Assembly: GCA_036346405.1 (NCBI GenBank)
Contig: CM070546.1
Span: forward strand, 98,338,826 to 98,402,825
Reading direction: 5' to 3'
DNA: 64,000 nucleotides
Source: Phyllostachys edulis
Taxonomy: Eukaryota; Streptophyta; Magnoliopsida; Poales; Poaceae
In this document: in pieces, positions 21,370 through 34,640 of the stretch
How positions within the stretch are numbered: the first letter of the stretch is position 1
Layout of the letters: each line of letters begins with the position of its first letter
Notes under the pieces: model-generated
The model's input: only the letters and a program-made list of their open reading frames with translations
Told to the model about the DNA's origin: nothing
Database searches by the model: none
Translations under genes and position numbers: made by a program

Positions 21370-23191
21370 TGTTGGATCGAAACGATTTACTAGGGGGTGA
21401 ATAGGAGCACTATCTCTTTTTCACTATGACTAGATTCAACACGATTTCACTCCAATAGCTATGAGAGCTATGAAGATCAATATACAAGCATAGCGGAAGA
21501 CTTGTATTGAATCCACTCCAAATCCCCAAGCACAACAACAAAAAACGCAAAGATGCGAGTACTAATGAACAATACCGATCGTACCGGTGAACAGTAGCGA
21601 TACTACCAGAAATCGGTACTACCAGATGAACAGTACAATCAGTCGATGAATAGGAAAATCAGCCTGAAAACGAAAACCAAAATTGGCATAACTTTTGATG
21701 CACAACTCCAAACTTCACAAAACTTAAAACATACCTTCTCTAGGCTATCATGGATCATGAAGATCATTAACAAAGTTTCGACCTTTTTCCGTTTGAGTGA
21801 AAGTTGCTTCAAAACCGAATTAAAACCAAAATATGATCCAAAAACTTGCTCGTGGGTAAAGGATGATCAAGATAACTTTAGATGCACTCCCGCATGTCAC
21901 AGCAACCAAGATCACCACAAGAACCCAAAGAAGAACCAAGGGATCATTAAAAACCCAAAATCACCAAAGAGAGGGCAAGAACAAGAAGAGACTCATCTTG
22001 AGGAATCTTGTTTGGATCGATTTGAGATTGATGATGGTTTATAGCCACTCTATCAAGGAGGACACAAACTCAATACTTGAGCACTCAATCAATCCACCTC
22101 TCTAAAACCCTAACCTCTCCTATCCCTAAACACAAACTAGGGTTTCTTTAAAAACAAGAGTTAAGAGGTGCACAACTAGCACCCTCCCCTATTTATAGTG
22201 GAGACTAGCTTCTAGAAAGAAAACCCTAATGGGCACCCGCTAAGCCCACACACAAAATGGGTTTCACACACGCACGCTTTTCAAAGCGCCATCTTCATTC
22301 TCTCTTGACCTAAATAGCTTCTCCTTGCGCCGTCTTGCACCGTGGGCTAGCAAAAGGTCACCAAGGCAGTATTTAGGTAAGTTACCAAAATACCCCTTCT
22401 CGATCCTTCTCCGAAGACCGAGTCCAAACTTCATGAAGCAATCCCATGCTTCGCCACGTGTAGGTTGATCAACGGCTCTCTTCATGTCAGCAAGTCTCTC
22501 CCATCCGGCTCCCACCGAAACCACCATGGCACTTGCACCGATCCCCGCACCGCTTGATGCAACCCGTCGCACCGAACTTCCTGTTCGATCATCCTTGTCC
22601 ATTTTGCGTTATCCTTGAGTTTTCTGACTTCACCCGACATCCTCGATCGTTCTAAACCTCAGCACTCCAAGCCTAGTCCCGATCATCCTCGCCGTTGACC
22701 GTCGTTGATCTCCGAGCTTCCTGCACAACAATAGACCAAGAAATCGATTCCGGGAACAAGTTCTTCGCAACTTGACCCACGTTAGTCAAAACATGCATCA
22801 TGCAACACATATGCACTGAACCCCATGAACTTGACCTAATGAATAACCATTTCCACCAAGTTGGCCGACACTCAGAACAAAATCGGTCATACCGCACTGC
22901 GGTAGTACCACTCCATAACTGCGGTCATACCGATTACCAAAGGAGAAGAAACTCCAAAACACATGCACTCTAGAAAAATCGTACCGGCAAGTAACATCCA
23001 GTATTACCGCACTACGGTAGTACCGCCTCTCAATTGTGGTCATAACGTGCTGCGGTAGTACCGCCATATAACTTGTGGTCATACCGATAATCCCAAACTT
23101 TGCCGAAAACTCGTGTTTCGACAAACCTTCAACGCCATTGCCAATTGTATCATCATCCTAAGATCGTGAGCATATCCCCATGATATCCATA
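21370..23191 (-). repeat. S3 3' LTR (left)
   Basis: It contains many CGGTAGTACCG-type motifs (for example 23053-23063) and variants with ATACCG and TACTACC. Confidence 0.88.
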
Positions 23192-24861
23192 ATCTCCCCC
23201 TTGGTGAACACATTGGCAATTTCTCAAAAAAAATGAAAGTTTGAGGTTTGTAAATAGAAAAACTCAAAATTTTCGCACAAAGGCACAACTTGGTCCAAGA
23301 GCAAGAGAAAGCAATGGAAATGACTTAGTTGGCTTCAGATTAGCATAGACAAGTGAGATAAGGCAAAAGAAAGCAAGAAAGTTTTAATTTCCATAGAAGA
23401 GTCAAAAATCTCACTTAAGGTCCATATGAAAGAACAATTGTTCAATTTGACCTTTGATCATTGTGGGGTTCCAAGAATTGCAATTCAAGTTCAAAAATGG
23501 CAAAAAGATCATAAGAATGCAAATTAAATGCTCCCCCTCACTATGATCACCATTTTTGAATAGATTTCATTTTTCTCCCTTTTTCTCCAAATAGCTCCCC
23601 CTTTTTACACTTTAGCTATATCTTTTCCCCTTTGACAATGGAGTCATCAAGAAATCACGCCTTCCTCTCATCTAGAGATGACAAATACAGAAATAAGGAA
23701 AAAGCATAAGAAAGAGCATGCAAGAGATGCAATGGAGTGGCTTCATTTTTTAATTTTCAATTTTTAGTACAAGAAGCTTTGGAGATTACCCAAAAGAACA
23801 AGCTAGCATTTCCACTAGTACTCAATACATATCAAGCCTGAAAGCGCTAGAAAGATCATGTTAAGACATATATATCAAAGCTAAGCTAGAAGGCTCAAGA
23901 TAAAACGATAAATTGTAACAGTTTAAGCTAAGCTTCAAAATTAGCAAGTTCATCAATAAGGATCCTAAAGTGATAATGGCCATGTCAGAATGTCAATGTG
24001 AGATCAAGAAGCTAACAACGACCATCCTAGAAACAAAAAGTCCTAAATCGAATCATTTTGCTCGAAGAACCTTAATCACCCAATTTTTACAACAGTTTTC
24101 ATTTGCAATGAATTAATATTGATGTGGATTAAAGGTCTATCTTAGTGAAGAAGATTCTAGACTAGGAGTTATCCACAAACTCTTCCTAAGCTTCAACCAG
24201 GGCGATAAATCTTGATTTTTATGTCAATTTTGACAAGCAGTCCCCATAAGATCGTCTAGATCATCAAACTATCTCCAAGTTTATGTCTTTGACATGCAGT
24301 CTCGTGAGAATAGTTTGGCACAATTTAACCACATAACAATCTTGAAATTGATTTTTCATTTTGCATAAGAGCAGTTTTAGATTCACAAAGGAACAAGAAG
24401 CTGAAGAAATGTTCAATCCTAGATTCAAGAGCTAACAAAGCAATTTTGATAGGGCCAATGTCACAAAAAGATCACTAATTGTGCAACTAGCTAAAAGATC
24501 CATAAATTACAATTTTTAGTTCAAGTTGTCTTAAAGTTCTAACTCATTAAGCAAAGACTAAGCTACACATGTGAAAACATGATAATTCTAGCAAGTCAAA
24601 GAACTAGACATGACATTGAGCAAGAATTGAAATACTAAAGCTCAAGAGGGTAATAAGCAAAGCTTCATCAATTTAAAAGACAAGCATTAAAGCTTATATT
24701 ACAATGCATCTTTTTGTGATTTTTGTATTAATGCAATATGATACAATGAGATGCAAGAAAAACTTAAAAGCCTAAAAATATCAAAAAGATCAGCAAGTTC
24801 AGAAGAAGATTAAAGAAAGATCAAATGAACAAGGAAAGCTCAGAAAAGAACCAACTCCCCC
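23192..24861 (-). other. S3 spacer between pol and 3' LTR
   Basis: 1.67 kb with repeated polypurine tracts (CTCCCCCT on the plus strand) and no open frame of ORF3 type. An ORF3 was either never present or is lost. Confidence 0.65.
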
Positions 24862-27800
24862 TCAAACCAACCCATAGGGATAAATTACCCCTAACTCACT
24901 CCTCAAGGTGGCAAACCAAGTTGGGTCTAAAGGCTTGGTGAAGACATCAGCTAACTGAGCCTCAGACTCCACAAAATATAGCACAATATCACCCTTCTCT
25001 ACATGGTCTCTAAGGAAATGATAGCGAATGTCTATGTGCTTGGTCCTAGAATGTTGCATAGGATTTAATTCTTAGCAATATTAATAGTAGAAGTATTATC
25101 ACAGAGAAGAGGAACACTAGCAAAATTTAACCCATAGTCCTTAGGGTGCATTTGGTTGGCGGAATCCTCTAGTAATCCTACGAGATTACTTTGTTTGGTA
25201 AAACATTTAGAAATCTAAACCAGGAATCTAAGATTACCTTGGGAAATAGATTACCATCAATTCCAAGAATCTCTTTCCCGTAGAAAAGGGTGTCTATCTT
25301 AGATTACCAAGGGAAAGTAATATTTGTTATGGCGTTTTTTTATAATGTGCTTCTGATTCATCATAGTCAAATTTTAAACTTTCGAATTCAAAATACAAAT
25401 TATGATTTATTTTAACATTCGAATATCTGAATTATGGAATTTAAAAATCATTTTTTAATATATGAATTTCAAAACCAAAATATCAAAATTTTGAATATTA
25501 AATTTTGGAATCTTAAATTTAGACAATTTAAATTTGAAAATTCAAAATTTCAAGGTTGGGTTTTGAAAATCTTTTTCTTTCTTTCAAATTTTCAATTCTA
25601 GATTTCAGATATTCAAATTCGAAAATTAAAATTTATAAATTCAATTTTGAAAGTTTCAATTTTGAGTTTGAATTTCAAATACTAAGAATTTAAACTCCAA
25701 AACTCAAATTTTAAAATTTAAATTTTCAAAGTCCAAAATTTGAACTTTTGAATCATAAAAATGAAATTCTAAATGTTGGAATTTTAAATTGTAAAATTCA
25801 AAATTTATAAATGTTAACCTCCATGGTTTGAAATTATGATAAAGACTAATATGTAGTTTCCTTCAAATCGACCAAACATTGGAATCTTATATTACTAGTA
25901 ATGTGTTTACCATAACTTGATTGAGGGAATATTAGATTACAGAGGAATATGAGATTACACGTACCAAACGCACCCTTAAGAGTGGACACCATCCACAGAA
26001 TCTGACTACAACAACTAGCGGCAGCTACATATTCAGCTTCTGCAGTGGATTGTGCAACAGAGGACTGCTTCCTAGAAGACCAAGAGACAAGAGAAGTGCC
26101 TAAGAAGTGACAAGTGCACGGTACTCTTCCTATCTAATGACTGACCAAAAATTAGAATCGAAAACCCCGAATGGATAAAGAAGAAGAGCAGGAATACCAA
26201 ATGCCATATTGAAGGGTAGAGTGAAGGTACTTGAAAATGCGTTTGACGGCTTGGCGATGAGAAGTCCTCGGAGATGCCTGAAACCTCGCACAGAGGCAGA
26301 CCGCGAAGTGGATATCCGGTCTTAAGGCCGTCGGGTAAAGGAGGGAGCCGATCATGCTGCGGTACTCGCGTTGATCCACAGCTTCTCCTTCCTCGTCTGA
26401 ATCTAAAGCAGTCGATTTCGCCATGGGAGTGGCGATTGGCTTGCAATCACCCATCTCAAAGTACTTGAGCAGATCCTTGGTGTACTTCGTCTGATGGATG
26501 AAAATCTCTTCCTTGCATTGCTTAATTTGAAGCGCTAGAAAGTAGTTGAGCTCTCACATCATACTCATCTCAAATTCCTTGGACATGGTCTCAGAAAAAC
26601 TAGAAACAAGAGCATGAAAAGAACCACCAAAGATAATATCATCTACATAAATCTAAACAAGCAGAAAGTCATTGTCATGCCTAAGAATGAATATGGTCTT
26701 GTCTACATTACCTATCTCAAAGTTATTCTTAAGCAAAAAGGTCTTAAGTCTATCATACCAGGCTCTAGGGGCTTGCTTAAGACCATACAAGGCTTTGGAT
26801 AGCTTGAAGACATGATGTGGGTGCTTGGAATTCTCAAAGCTTGGGGGTTGCCTAACATACACTTTCTCCTCTATGTAACCATTCAGAAATGCACTCTTGA
26901 CATCCATCTGATATAGCCTAAAACCCTTAGATGCAAGCAGAATGTGAATGGCTTCTAATCTAGCAACAGGAGCGAAGGTATCATCAAAATCTAACCCCTC
27001 AACTTGACTAAAACCCTAAGCTTCCAGTGTAGCCTTGTTTCTAACCACAGAATCATCCTCACTTTGTTTGTTTTTGAACATCCAATGGATTCCTATTACA
27101 TTATGACCACTAGGGGGCTCAACTAGGTTACAGACCTTATTCCTCTCAAAGTTCTCTAACTCTTCATGCATGGCATTAACCAAGCTAGAATCAGATAAAG
27201 CATGTGATATATCGCGGGGTTCGAAAAAAGCAACAAATGCAAATTGGGAGTAGAGACTTGGATCGTGATACTTGGAACGAGTGACTCGCTCATAAAGATG
27301 ACCAATCATCTGATCCGGAGGGTGATGCCTCTGAATGTGAAGTGGAGCGCCTGGGGGAGATAGCATCTCTTCGACCTCCGCAGTATCTTGCGATGATGAA
27401 GATCGTGAGGAGCCTCAAGCCCGAAGGTGAAGTAGTCGAAGCAGGCTCTTGAGCTAGGACAGGAGCATCAGCAACAGGTGGAAAAGCATCATCAACTTCA
27501 TCATCATTTTCCTCTACAAAGATGCTCTCCGTCACCTGTGTGTCACCTGAAACATCTAATCTAGCTCCAGGGCTAGTCTCATCAAAGGTGACATTACATG
27601 TCTCCTGAACAACGTTAGTCTCAACATTAAAAACCCGAAAACCCCTCGAATGTGCAAGATAACCTAGAAATAAACCATCAGAAGTTCTTGACTCAAATTT
27701 ATCTAGGTTTCCTGTCTTGATAATGAAACACTAAAATGAGAAACAGAGAGTTTTCTACCAAATCGAAGCTCATATGATGTTTTTCCCAAAGACGGTCTCA

Positions 27801-28838
27801 AGAAGATACGATTAGCAATATGGCAAGCTATAGCAATAGCTTCAGCTCAGAACCTCCTCGGAGTGCTATACTCATCTAGCATCGACCTAGCCATCTCGAC
27901 TAAGGTTCTGTTCTTCCTTTCCATCACGGCATTTTTGTTAAGGGACATGTGGAGAAGAGAACTGATGTTCAATACCACGCTCAACACAGAAAGAGGCAAA
28001 TGAAGCATTCTTGAACTCCGTGCCATTGTCACTGCGAATCGCTCTCAGAGCACTGGGGAGTTCAGAAGCCAAGCGAAGAACAAGATCATGAAAATGATCA
28101 AAAGCTTCATCCTTCAAAGCAAGAAAGAACACCGAAGAATATCTCGAAAAATCATCGACTATGACAAAAATATACCATTTGCCACTGACTGACCGAACCT
28201 TAGCAGGACCAACAGTATCCATGTGAAGTAACTGTCCCAGTCCATCAATCATGACCATAGTCAATGAAGGGCGCACATACAGCATCCTAGACAGCTTTGA
28301 GTTTGGGCAAACCTCTCATGAGATCAAGGCTGCTAACTCGCGTCAGATGATCAAAACCAATGTATCCCAAACGATGGTGCCAAAGCCAGAACTCAGAAGA
28401 AGATGCAATCAAACACTTGAGAAATCCAGTAAGAGATTCAGAAAAGTCAGCTCCAAAGATCCTACCAACTCTAGAAATCCCAAAAACAAGCTCACCAGCT
28501 GAATCAAGCATACGACAAGCATTTTTCTTAAATCTAGTCTCATAGGTATCATCAAGAAGCTGCGAGACAGAAAATAAGTTGTACCTTAGCTTATCCACAA
28601 CAGTGACGTCCTTCAGAATAAATTTGTCGTTCACCCTAATCGATCCCGTTCCTTCAATCCGCCCTTGTGTATCATCTCCAAAGGTGATGAAGTCATCACC
28701 CGTGGACCGCGTGAAGGAGGCGAACCATCTTGAGTCTCCGGTCATGTGACGTGAACAGCCGGAGTCGACGAACCACGTGTTCTTCCCCCTTCCGCGGCGA
28801 TCCCGAAAATCAAGGCACAGAAAATCGATGTGTCTCAA
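24862..28838 (-). pseudogene. pol: S3 pol: protease, integrase, RT, RNase H (broken, interrupted)
   Basis: Read on the minus strand from 28838. Protease has FVDSGCSRHMTGD. Integrase has MDTVGP, VDDFSRYSSVFF, RSDNGTEFKN and MERKNRTLVEMARSML. RT has MDVKSAFLNGYIEEKVYV near 26900 and IYVDDIIF near 26640, the latter preceded by an in-frame stop. RNase H contains QHSRTKHIDIRYHFLRDHV near 25050. An 832-bp MITE-like element (25144-25975) splits RNase H. Several frameshifts and stops make it non-coding. Confidence 0.88.
25144..25975. mobile_element. MITE-like element in S3 RNase H (PIF/Harbinger- or Tourist-like)
   Basis: Terminal inverted repeats GGGTGCATTTGGT and ACCAAACGCACCC, flanked by TTA on both sides (25141-25143, 25976-25978). 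This TIR and TSD style fits PIF/Harbinger-derived MITEs. The 832-bp interior is very AT-rich, full of AAATTTGAA/TTCAAATTT words, and has no transposase ORF. RNase H coding sequence resumes on each side, so the insertion is younger than S3. Confidence 0.85.
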
Positions 28839-28875
28839 TACTGGGGTTAGTTAAACATGATATGGGAATCCAGTA

Positions 28876-31119
28876 CTAAAACACACGTCTGCGAGTAGTA
28901 TACAAAGCAGAATTGCTATCCATGATCCTATTTGAGGTTCTATCATGAGAAATGGTTACACGAACATGAGATGCATCCTGTCTAGGAACATGATGATGAT
29001 GAGCATTTGAAACAAATTCTAGTCCAGGTTTCTTCTTTTCTAGGTGATCATGTCTCATGAAAGCTCTAGGTTGATGAGATAAAATTCTAGCAAGATTTCT
29101 CTTAGCATTTTTCAACCTACGCCAACAGAACTCAAGCAAATGCCATCCTTCTTTGCAATAGGTGCAATGGTATTTGGTACCACTGGGAGAAGCACCTTTT
29201 GGCTCAAAAGATGGTTGGGCAAAACCTGCAAATTTGAAAATAGTTTTTGCAGGTTGGGTATTGAACTCAACTAAGCCATTTTTCTAAGACTTGAATGACA
29301 TTTGGCTTGGACTTGTCTTGGGCAAAGTTGTATTCTAACCCTTTCTTCTTATAAGGAGTTTTGGACTTGTCAAGAATCATGTTCAATTGTTTCTCACCCT
29401 TAGAGAAATTTTCTAATGTATCCTTAAGATAAGCATTCTCTTTTCCAATGTTAATACATGATTCACAAGTTTTGGCCTTAATGGCTCTAGTATGCTTCTC
29501 CTTATGAATAGCAACTTCAAGCTTACGGGCTTCACATGAAGCACAAGGAGCAGAATTAATTTTGTCCTTAAGTTTGGCATACTTAGCTCTAACTGCTTCT
29601 ATTATGGCCTTTACTTCATGTTTACGTTCTAAGCAGAAAGAGCAAAAGCTAGACTCAATCTTATCAAAAGCGACCAACTTGCTAGATTCTAAGCATTTTT
29701 TATATAGAGTAGATTTAACTTCAATTAACTCAGTCCTAACATTTTCTAGTTGGTGCAAGGTAACATCATGAGCAGTTTACAATTTAGCAAGTTCAGAGTG
29801 TAAAGCATGGTAGGATGAACATTCATCAGCAACAAGATTCTTAGCATTCACAAGTTCTAGTGTGAGATTATCAACTTGTGACTCTAAGTCCTTATTTCTA
29901 GCCATGGTGAACTCTAACGACTTATCCTGGCTAAGCAGTTGCTCAAAGATAGTATCACATCTAGCAGAGAGAACTTCATAGGATGGAGGTACCTCATCGA
30001 TGTCATCATTGTTGACGGGGTCGGCCATGAAGCACATGCTGGTGAAGTCTTTTGCCTTCCCTTTCTTCTTGTCTTGAGGGAGGTCCTCCTCCTTGTCCTC
30101 CTCGCTCCCGGAGTCCACATCGCTCATGGATTGCTCTCCAAAATCGGCAAGGACCCGGTGAGCGGCCTTCATGAGCTTGGCAGCATCAAACTTGGACTTG
30201 TTCCCTTGAGGCTTCCTCCAGGCTGTCTTCTCATCCTTGTGGTTGCCCTTTCCTTTTAGCTTGGGGCAGTTCGCCCGGATATGGCAGAGCTCTCCACACT
30301 CATAGCATGTCACAGGGCCGCCTCTCTTCTTATTTCTCACATTGTTATAGGCTCGTGTGAATTTTTTTGCTAGAAGGGCTAACTCAGCCTTAGGAATACT
30401 CTCAAGTTCCTCTTCATGGATTGTAGATAAACAGGCAAGTGAAAATCCAGAGAAAGACTTAGAAGAATCATCAGAAGTTCTTTTAAGAGGGTCAGCCACC
30501 AATGTCATGTTGTCCTTCTTAGGATAACTAACTCTCTTGATCTCACGAGTCTTGAGCTTGCTATAGAGTAGCTTCAAAGAGAGATTGACATTCTCCTCAA
30601 TAGCAGTAGCCTTCATCTCCCACTCCTTGGCATTGATTGCAGTCAAGAGGTGGGTGGCATTCTCAGATTGAGAATACTCGATGTCTACTACTCTCAACTG
30701 ATTAATCACCTTGTTAAAGCGAGTGAATACATCATCGATGCTCTCGCCAGGACGCATCTCAAACTTGTTGTATTCTCACTTGAAGACCGTCTGGCGTACT
30801 TGCTTAATTTGAGACGAACCCTAATGGTAGGTTTCGAGGGTGTGCCAAATCTCGTGCGTGGTCTCGAGATTACAAATCCTGTCATACTCCTGTCTACCAT
30901 GCCCAGCATATAGGAGATTTTTTTCCTTATGGTTGTTAGCCAAGAGGGCTGCTGAAGCCGACGTAGTAATCTCGGGCAAAACGAGCGGGGTTCGAACAAC
31001 CTTTCATATGGCTTGACCTTCGCTCTGAAGGAAGACACGCATGCGATTCTTCCAATAGGCATAGTCGAGCCATCGAAGATATGCGGCTTGGTGGAGTACT
31101 TCTCCATTGCCAAGTTCAA
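28876..31119 (-). pseudogene. gag: S3 gag (broken)
   Basis: The N-terminus near 31107 has the copia gag motif HIFDGS and is then frameshifted. A long open stretch (30757-29777) carries a CCHC knuckle (CYECGELCHIRANC), an acidic patch and a coiled-coil-like tail. An in-frame stop at 29777-29779 is followed by more of the same frame (29758-29267) with paired cysteines (CSFC, CASC, CESC). A second knuckle (CTYCKKDGHLLEFC) lies near 29150. Confidence 0.82.
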
Positions 31120-31149
31120 TAACCGGTTAAGATCAAGATTGAACTAACT

Positions 31150-31165
31150 GAGCTCTTATACCACT
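31150..31165 (-). promoter_or_regulatory. S3 primer-binding site
   Basis: The reverse complement reads TGGTATAAGAGC, one base different from the usual methionine-tRNA PBS, directly inside the 5' LTR. Confidence 0.8.
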
Positions 31166-33032
31166 TGTTGAACCGAAACGGCGACCAGAGGGGGGGTGAA
31201 TAGGAGCACTATCTCTTTTTAACTTTGACTAGATTCAACATGATTTCACTCCAATAGCTATGAGAGCTATGAAGATCAATATACAAATATAGCAGAAGAC
31301 TTGTATTGAATCCACTTCAAATCCCCAAGCACAACAACCAAAAACGCAAAGATGCGAGTACTGATGAACAGTACCAGTCGTACCGGTGAACAGTAGCGGT
31401 GATACCGAAAATCGGTACTACCGGATGAACAGTAGCGATACTATGGATGAACAGTAAAATAAGCCTAAAAACAAAAACCAAAATTGGCATAACTTTTGAT
31501 CCACAACTCCAAACTTCACGAAACTTAAAACATACATTTTCTAGGCTATTAGGAACGTATTCCTATCAAGGATCGTGAACATCATTGCCAAAGTTCTGAC
31601 CTTTTTTCTGTTTGAGTGAAAGTTGCTTCAAAACCGAGTCAAAACCAAAATATGATCCAAAAACTTGCTTGTGGGTAAAAGATGATCAAGATGATCTTAG
31701 ATGCACTCCCACATGTCACAGTAAGCAAGGTCACCACAAGAACCCAAAGAAGAACCAAGGGATCATCAAAAACCTAAAATCACCAAAGAGAGGGCAAGAA
31801 CAAGAAGAGACTCATCTTGAGGAATCTTGTTTGGATTGATTTGAGATTGATAATGGTTTACAGCCACTCCATCAAGTAGGACGCAAGCTCAACACTTGAG
31901 CACTCAATCAATCCACCTCTCTAGAACCCTAACCTCTCCTATCCCTAAACACAAACTAGGGTTTCTTTAAAAATAAGGGTTAGGAGGTGCACAACCAGCA
32001 CCCTCCCCTATTTACAGTAGAGGCTAGCTCTTAGAAAGAAAACCCTAATGGGCACCCGCTAAGCCCACACACAAAATGAGTTTCACTCACGCATGCTTTT
32101 CAAAGCGTCGTCTTCATCCTCTCTTGACCTAAACCGCTTCTCCTTGCGCTGTCTTGCGCCATGGGTTAGCAAAAGGTCACCAAGGTAGTATTTATATGAA
32201 GTTATCAAAATACCCCTTCTCGATCCTTCTTCGAAGACCGAGTCCAAACTTCATGAAGCAATCCCATGCTTCGCCACGTGTAGGTTGATTAACGCTCTCT
32301 TCATGTCGGTAAGTCTCTCCAATCCGGCTCCTACCGAAACCACCATGGCACTTGCACCGACCTCCACGCCGCTTGATACAACCCGTCGCACCGAACTTCT
32401 CGTTCGGTCATCTTTGTCCATTTTGCGTCATGCTTGAGTCTTCTGACTTCACCCGGCATCCTCGATCGTTTTGAACCTCAGCTCTCCAAGCCTAGTCCCG
32501 ATCATCCTCGCTGTTGACCGTCGTTGACCTCCAAGCTTCCTACACAACAATAGACCAAGAAATCGATTCCGGGAACAAGTTCTTCACAACTTGACCCGCG
32601 TTAGTCAAAACATGCATCATGCAACACATATGCACTGAAACCCATGAACTTGACCTAATGAATAACCATTTCCACCAAGTTAGCCGACACTCAGAACAAA
32701 ATCGGTCATACCGTCATGTAAGCATCGGTACGACCGCACTGCAGTAGTACCGCTCCATAAATGCGGTCATACCGATTACCAAGGGAGAAGAAACTCCAAA
32801 ACATATGCACTCTGGAAAAATCGTACCATCAAGTAACATCAGGTAGTACCGCGCTACGGTAGTACTGTCTCTTAATTGCGGTCATACCGCGCTGCGGTAG
32901 TACCGCCATATGACTTGCGGTCATACCGATAATCCAGATTTTTACCGAAAATATGTGTTTCGATAAACCTTCAACACCATTGTCAATTGTATCATCATTC
33001 TAAGATCGTGAATATATCCCATAATATCCACA
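31166..33032 (-). repeat. S3 5' LTR (right)
   Basis: A full-length partner of 21370-23191, including the motif cluster near 32700-32930 (CGGTAGTACCG at 32894). Confidence 0.88.
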
Positions 33033-34090
33033 ATATATATATCCTCATATGTAATTGAACCTCAATCTGGAAATGTCCTATCTTATTTTAAAAAGATGGT
33101 CTTCATGGAGGTCTGTCTTGTTTCAGGAATATAGTTACCGAAGTTCAATCGCGGTTGGTAGACGAGTCAGGGCCTATTGACAAGACTGCAATATAATTCA
33201 CTCAGTTGTGCCATTTATAACTGAACCAACTATTTGCGAATAAGAAAAGGCAGATGAGCGGTTGTGCCAATTAAGCTGAGGACCAAAGCGGATAAATATA
33301 ATTCATGCAGTGGTTATAAGAAAGTACAGTTTTGTACCAATTCTAGTATAGAATTAGATCGTTCCCAGTAGAATTCCAAGAGAGATCCTACCTGCATCCG
33401 CCGAGCAAATGCACTCGGTATATGGCAGATTATTTACGCACGAGTACAAAATACGGCAGACTTTGGCTGGATCGGTGTGAATAGCTAGCCAGTGGCACCT
33501 TTCTGCAGGCGTGCGAAAATCTCTTGTGATGCGTACCGCTACCGACTAACAAATGCATGCATCTGGTTCAGTTAAATACTACTCCATTAGGACTATAGCA
33601 TAGAAGAAAATCATAAATAAATCATAGTATACTCGTGAGTCATGCATACCCGATTACCCGAATTCTGATGCACCGGTTCCGTCTCCAGTTGAAAACAGGC
33701 TAGCCGACAAAAATGCGCCATAATAGCTCAACGCCTCAACATGCCATATGTTTAATGCCTCCCAACACTACACATGCCCGATTCCCAAAAAAGTGACCGA
33801 GGAATGGACTACGGATATATGATATCCTGTGCCTGCTTTTGCAGCAACGCAAAGAGGTGACGTCATTAGCCTGACAAGAGTGTTCTTAGGACCATTGATT
33901 AGTAGCCATGGGCAATTAACTAAGCAAGTGGAAGTCAAAACAAGCATAAGTCCTCTCTCTCCCTCTTAAGGATCAATCAATGATTAGTGGTGGTATGCAG
34001 CACATGTGTGATGTGAGGGAAGCAGCTTTCCCACGCTCTGTAGCCACTCATCACCGGCACCTTTCTTTAGCAGTGGAAGCTCTTCCAAGT
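33033..34090. other. Intergenic, nothing recognised
   Basis: Mixed-composition DNA with no ORF, TE end or RNA gene that I can support. Confidence 0.55.
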
Positions 34091-34640
34091 GTCCTCGAGC
34101 GCATGGGCGAATCCACCGTCCCTCCAACCTACACAGCTGTCCAGTTGTCTAGACTTGTCGGTGATACGCTATGGTAGTCTCGATGAAGTTCCACGACTAC
34201 CACGATCAAAAAATAGCATCCTGCCCAGGCAAAAGAAGACAACCGGTATTTAGCTTACGACTTGCCTAGGCTTTGAAAAATTTATAGCTCCGCCACTGCT
34301 CGAGCGCTCTCATCATTCATCGTCGGCGACACCGACCCCCATACACACACGTACATATAATTGTGCTGGATCTGTCCTCGAGCGCATGGGTAGATCCACC
34401 GTCCCTCCAGCCTGGGCAGTTGCCTAGGCTTACCGGCGACACGTCATGGTAGCCTCGATGAAGTTCCATGGCGACCACGACAAAAAAATGGCAAAACAAG
34501 ACGACCAGTATTTAGTTTGCGACTTACTCAGGCTTTAAAAAATTTATGGCTCCGCCACTACTCAAGCGCTCTCGTCATCCATCGTCAGCGACACCGACCC
34601 CTACACACACGTACACATATCTGTGCTGGATCTGCCCGCC
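34091..34640. repeat. Tandem duplication, unit 283 bp
   Basis: Unit 1 starts at 34091 and unit 2 at 34374, both with GTCCTCGAGCGCATGGG. Both contain TCGATGAAGTTCCA, CTCCGCCACT and CGACACCGACCCC in the same order and end in GTGCTGGATCTG. The copies are moderately diverged. No coding frame is shared by the two. Confidence 0.85.

Larger units (their letters stand above)
21370..33032 (-). mobile_element. Ty1-copia Sirevirus-like element, second family (copy S3), minus strand
   Basis: LTRs at 21370-23191 and 31166-33032 (1.82 and 1.87 kb) read TGTT...CCACA on the plus strand. The minus-strand PBS (TGGTATAAGAGC, complement of 31152-31163) lies just inside the right-hand LTR, which is therefore the 5' LTR. 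Gag, protease, integrase, RT and RNase H follow leftward, all degraded. PPT copies appear as CTCCCCCT at 23192, 23531, 23595 and 24855. The LTRs differ by many substitutions, so it is older than S1. I could not identify a clean TSD, because the left flank is a GT microsatellite and the right flank is a TA run. Confidence 0.88.
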
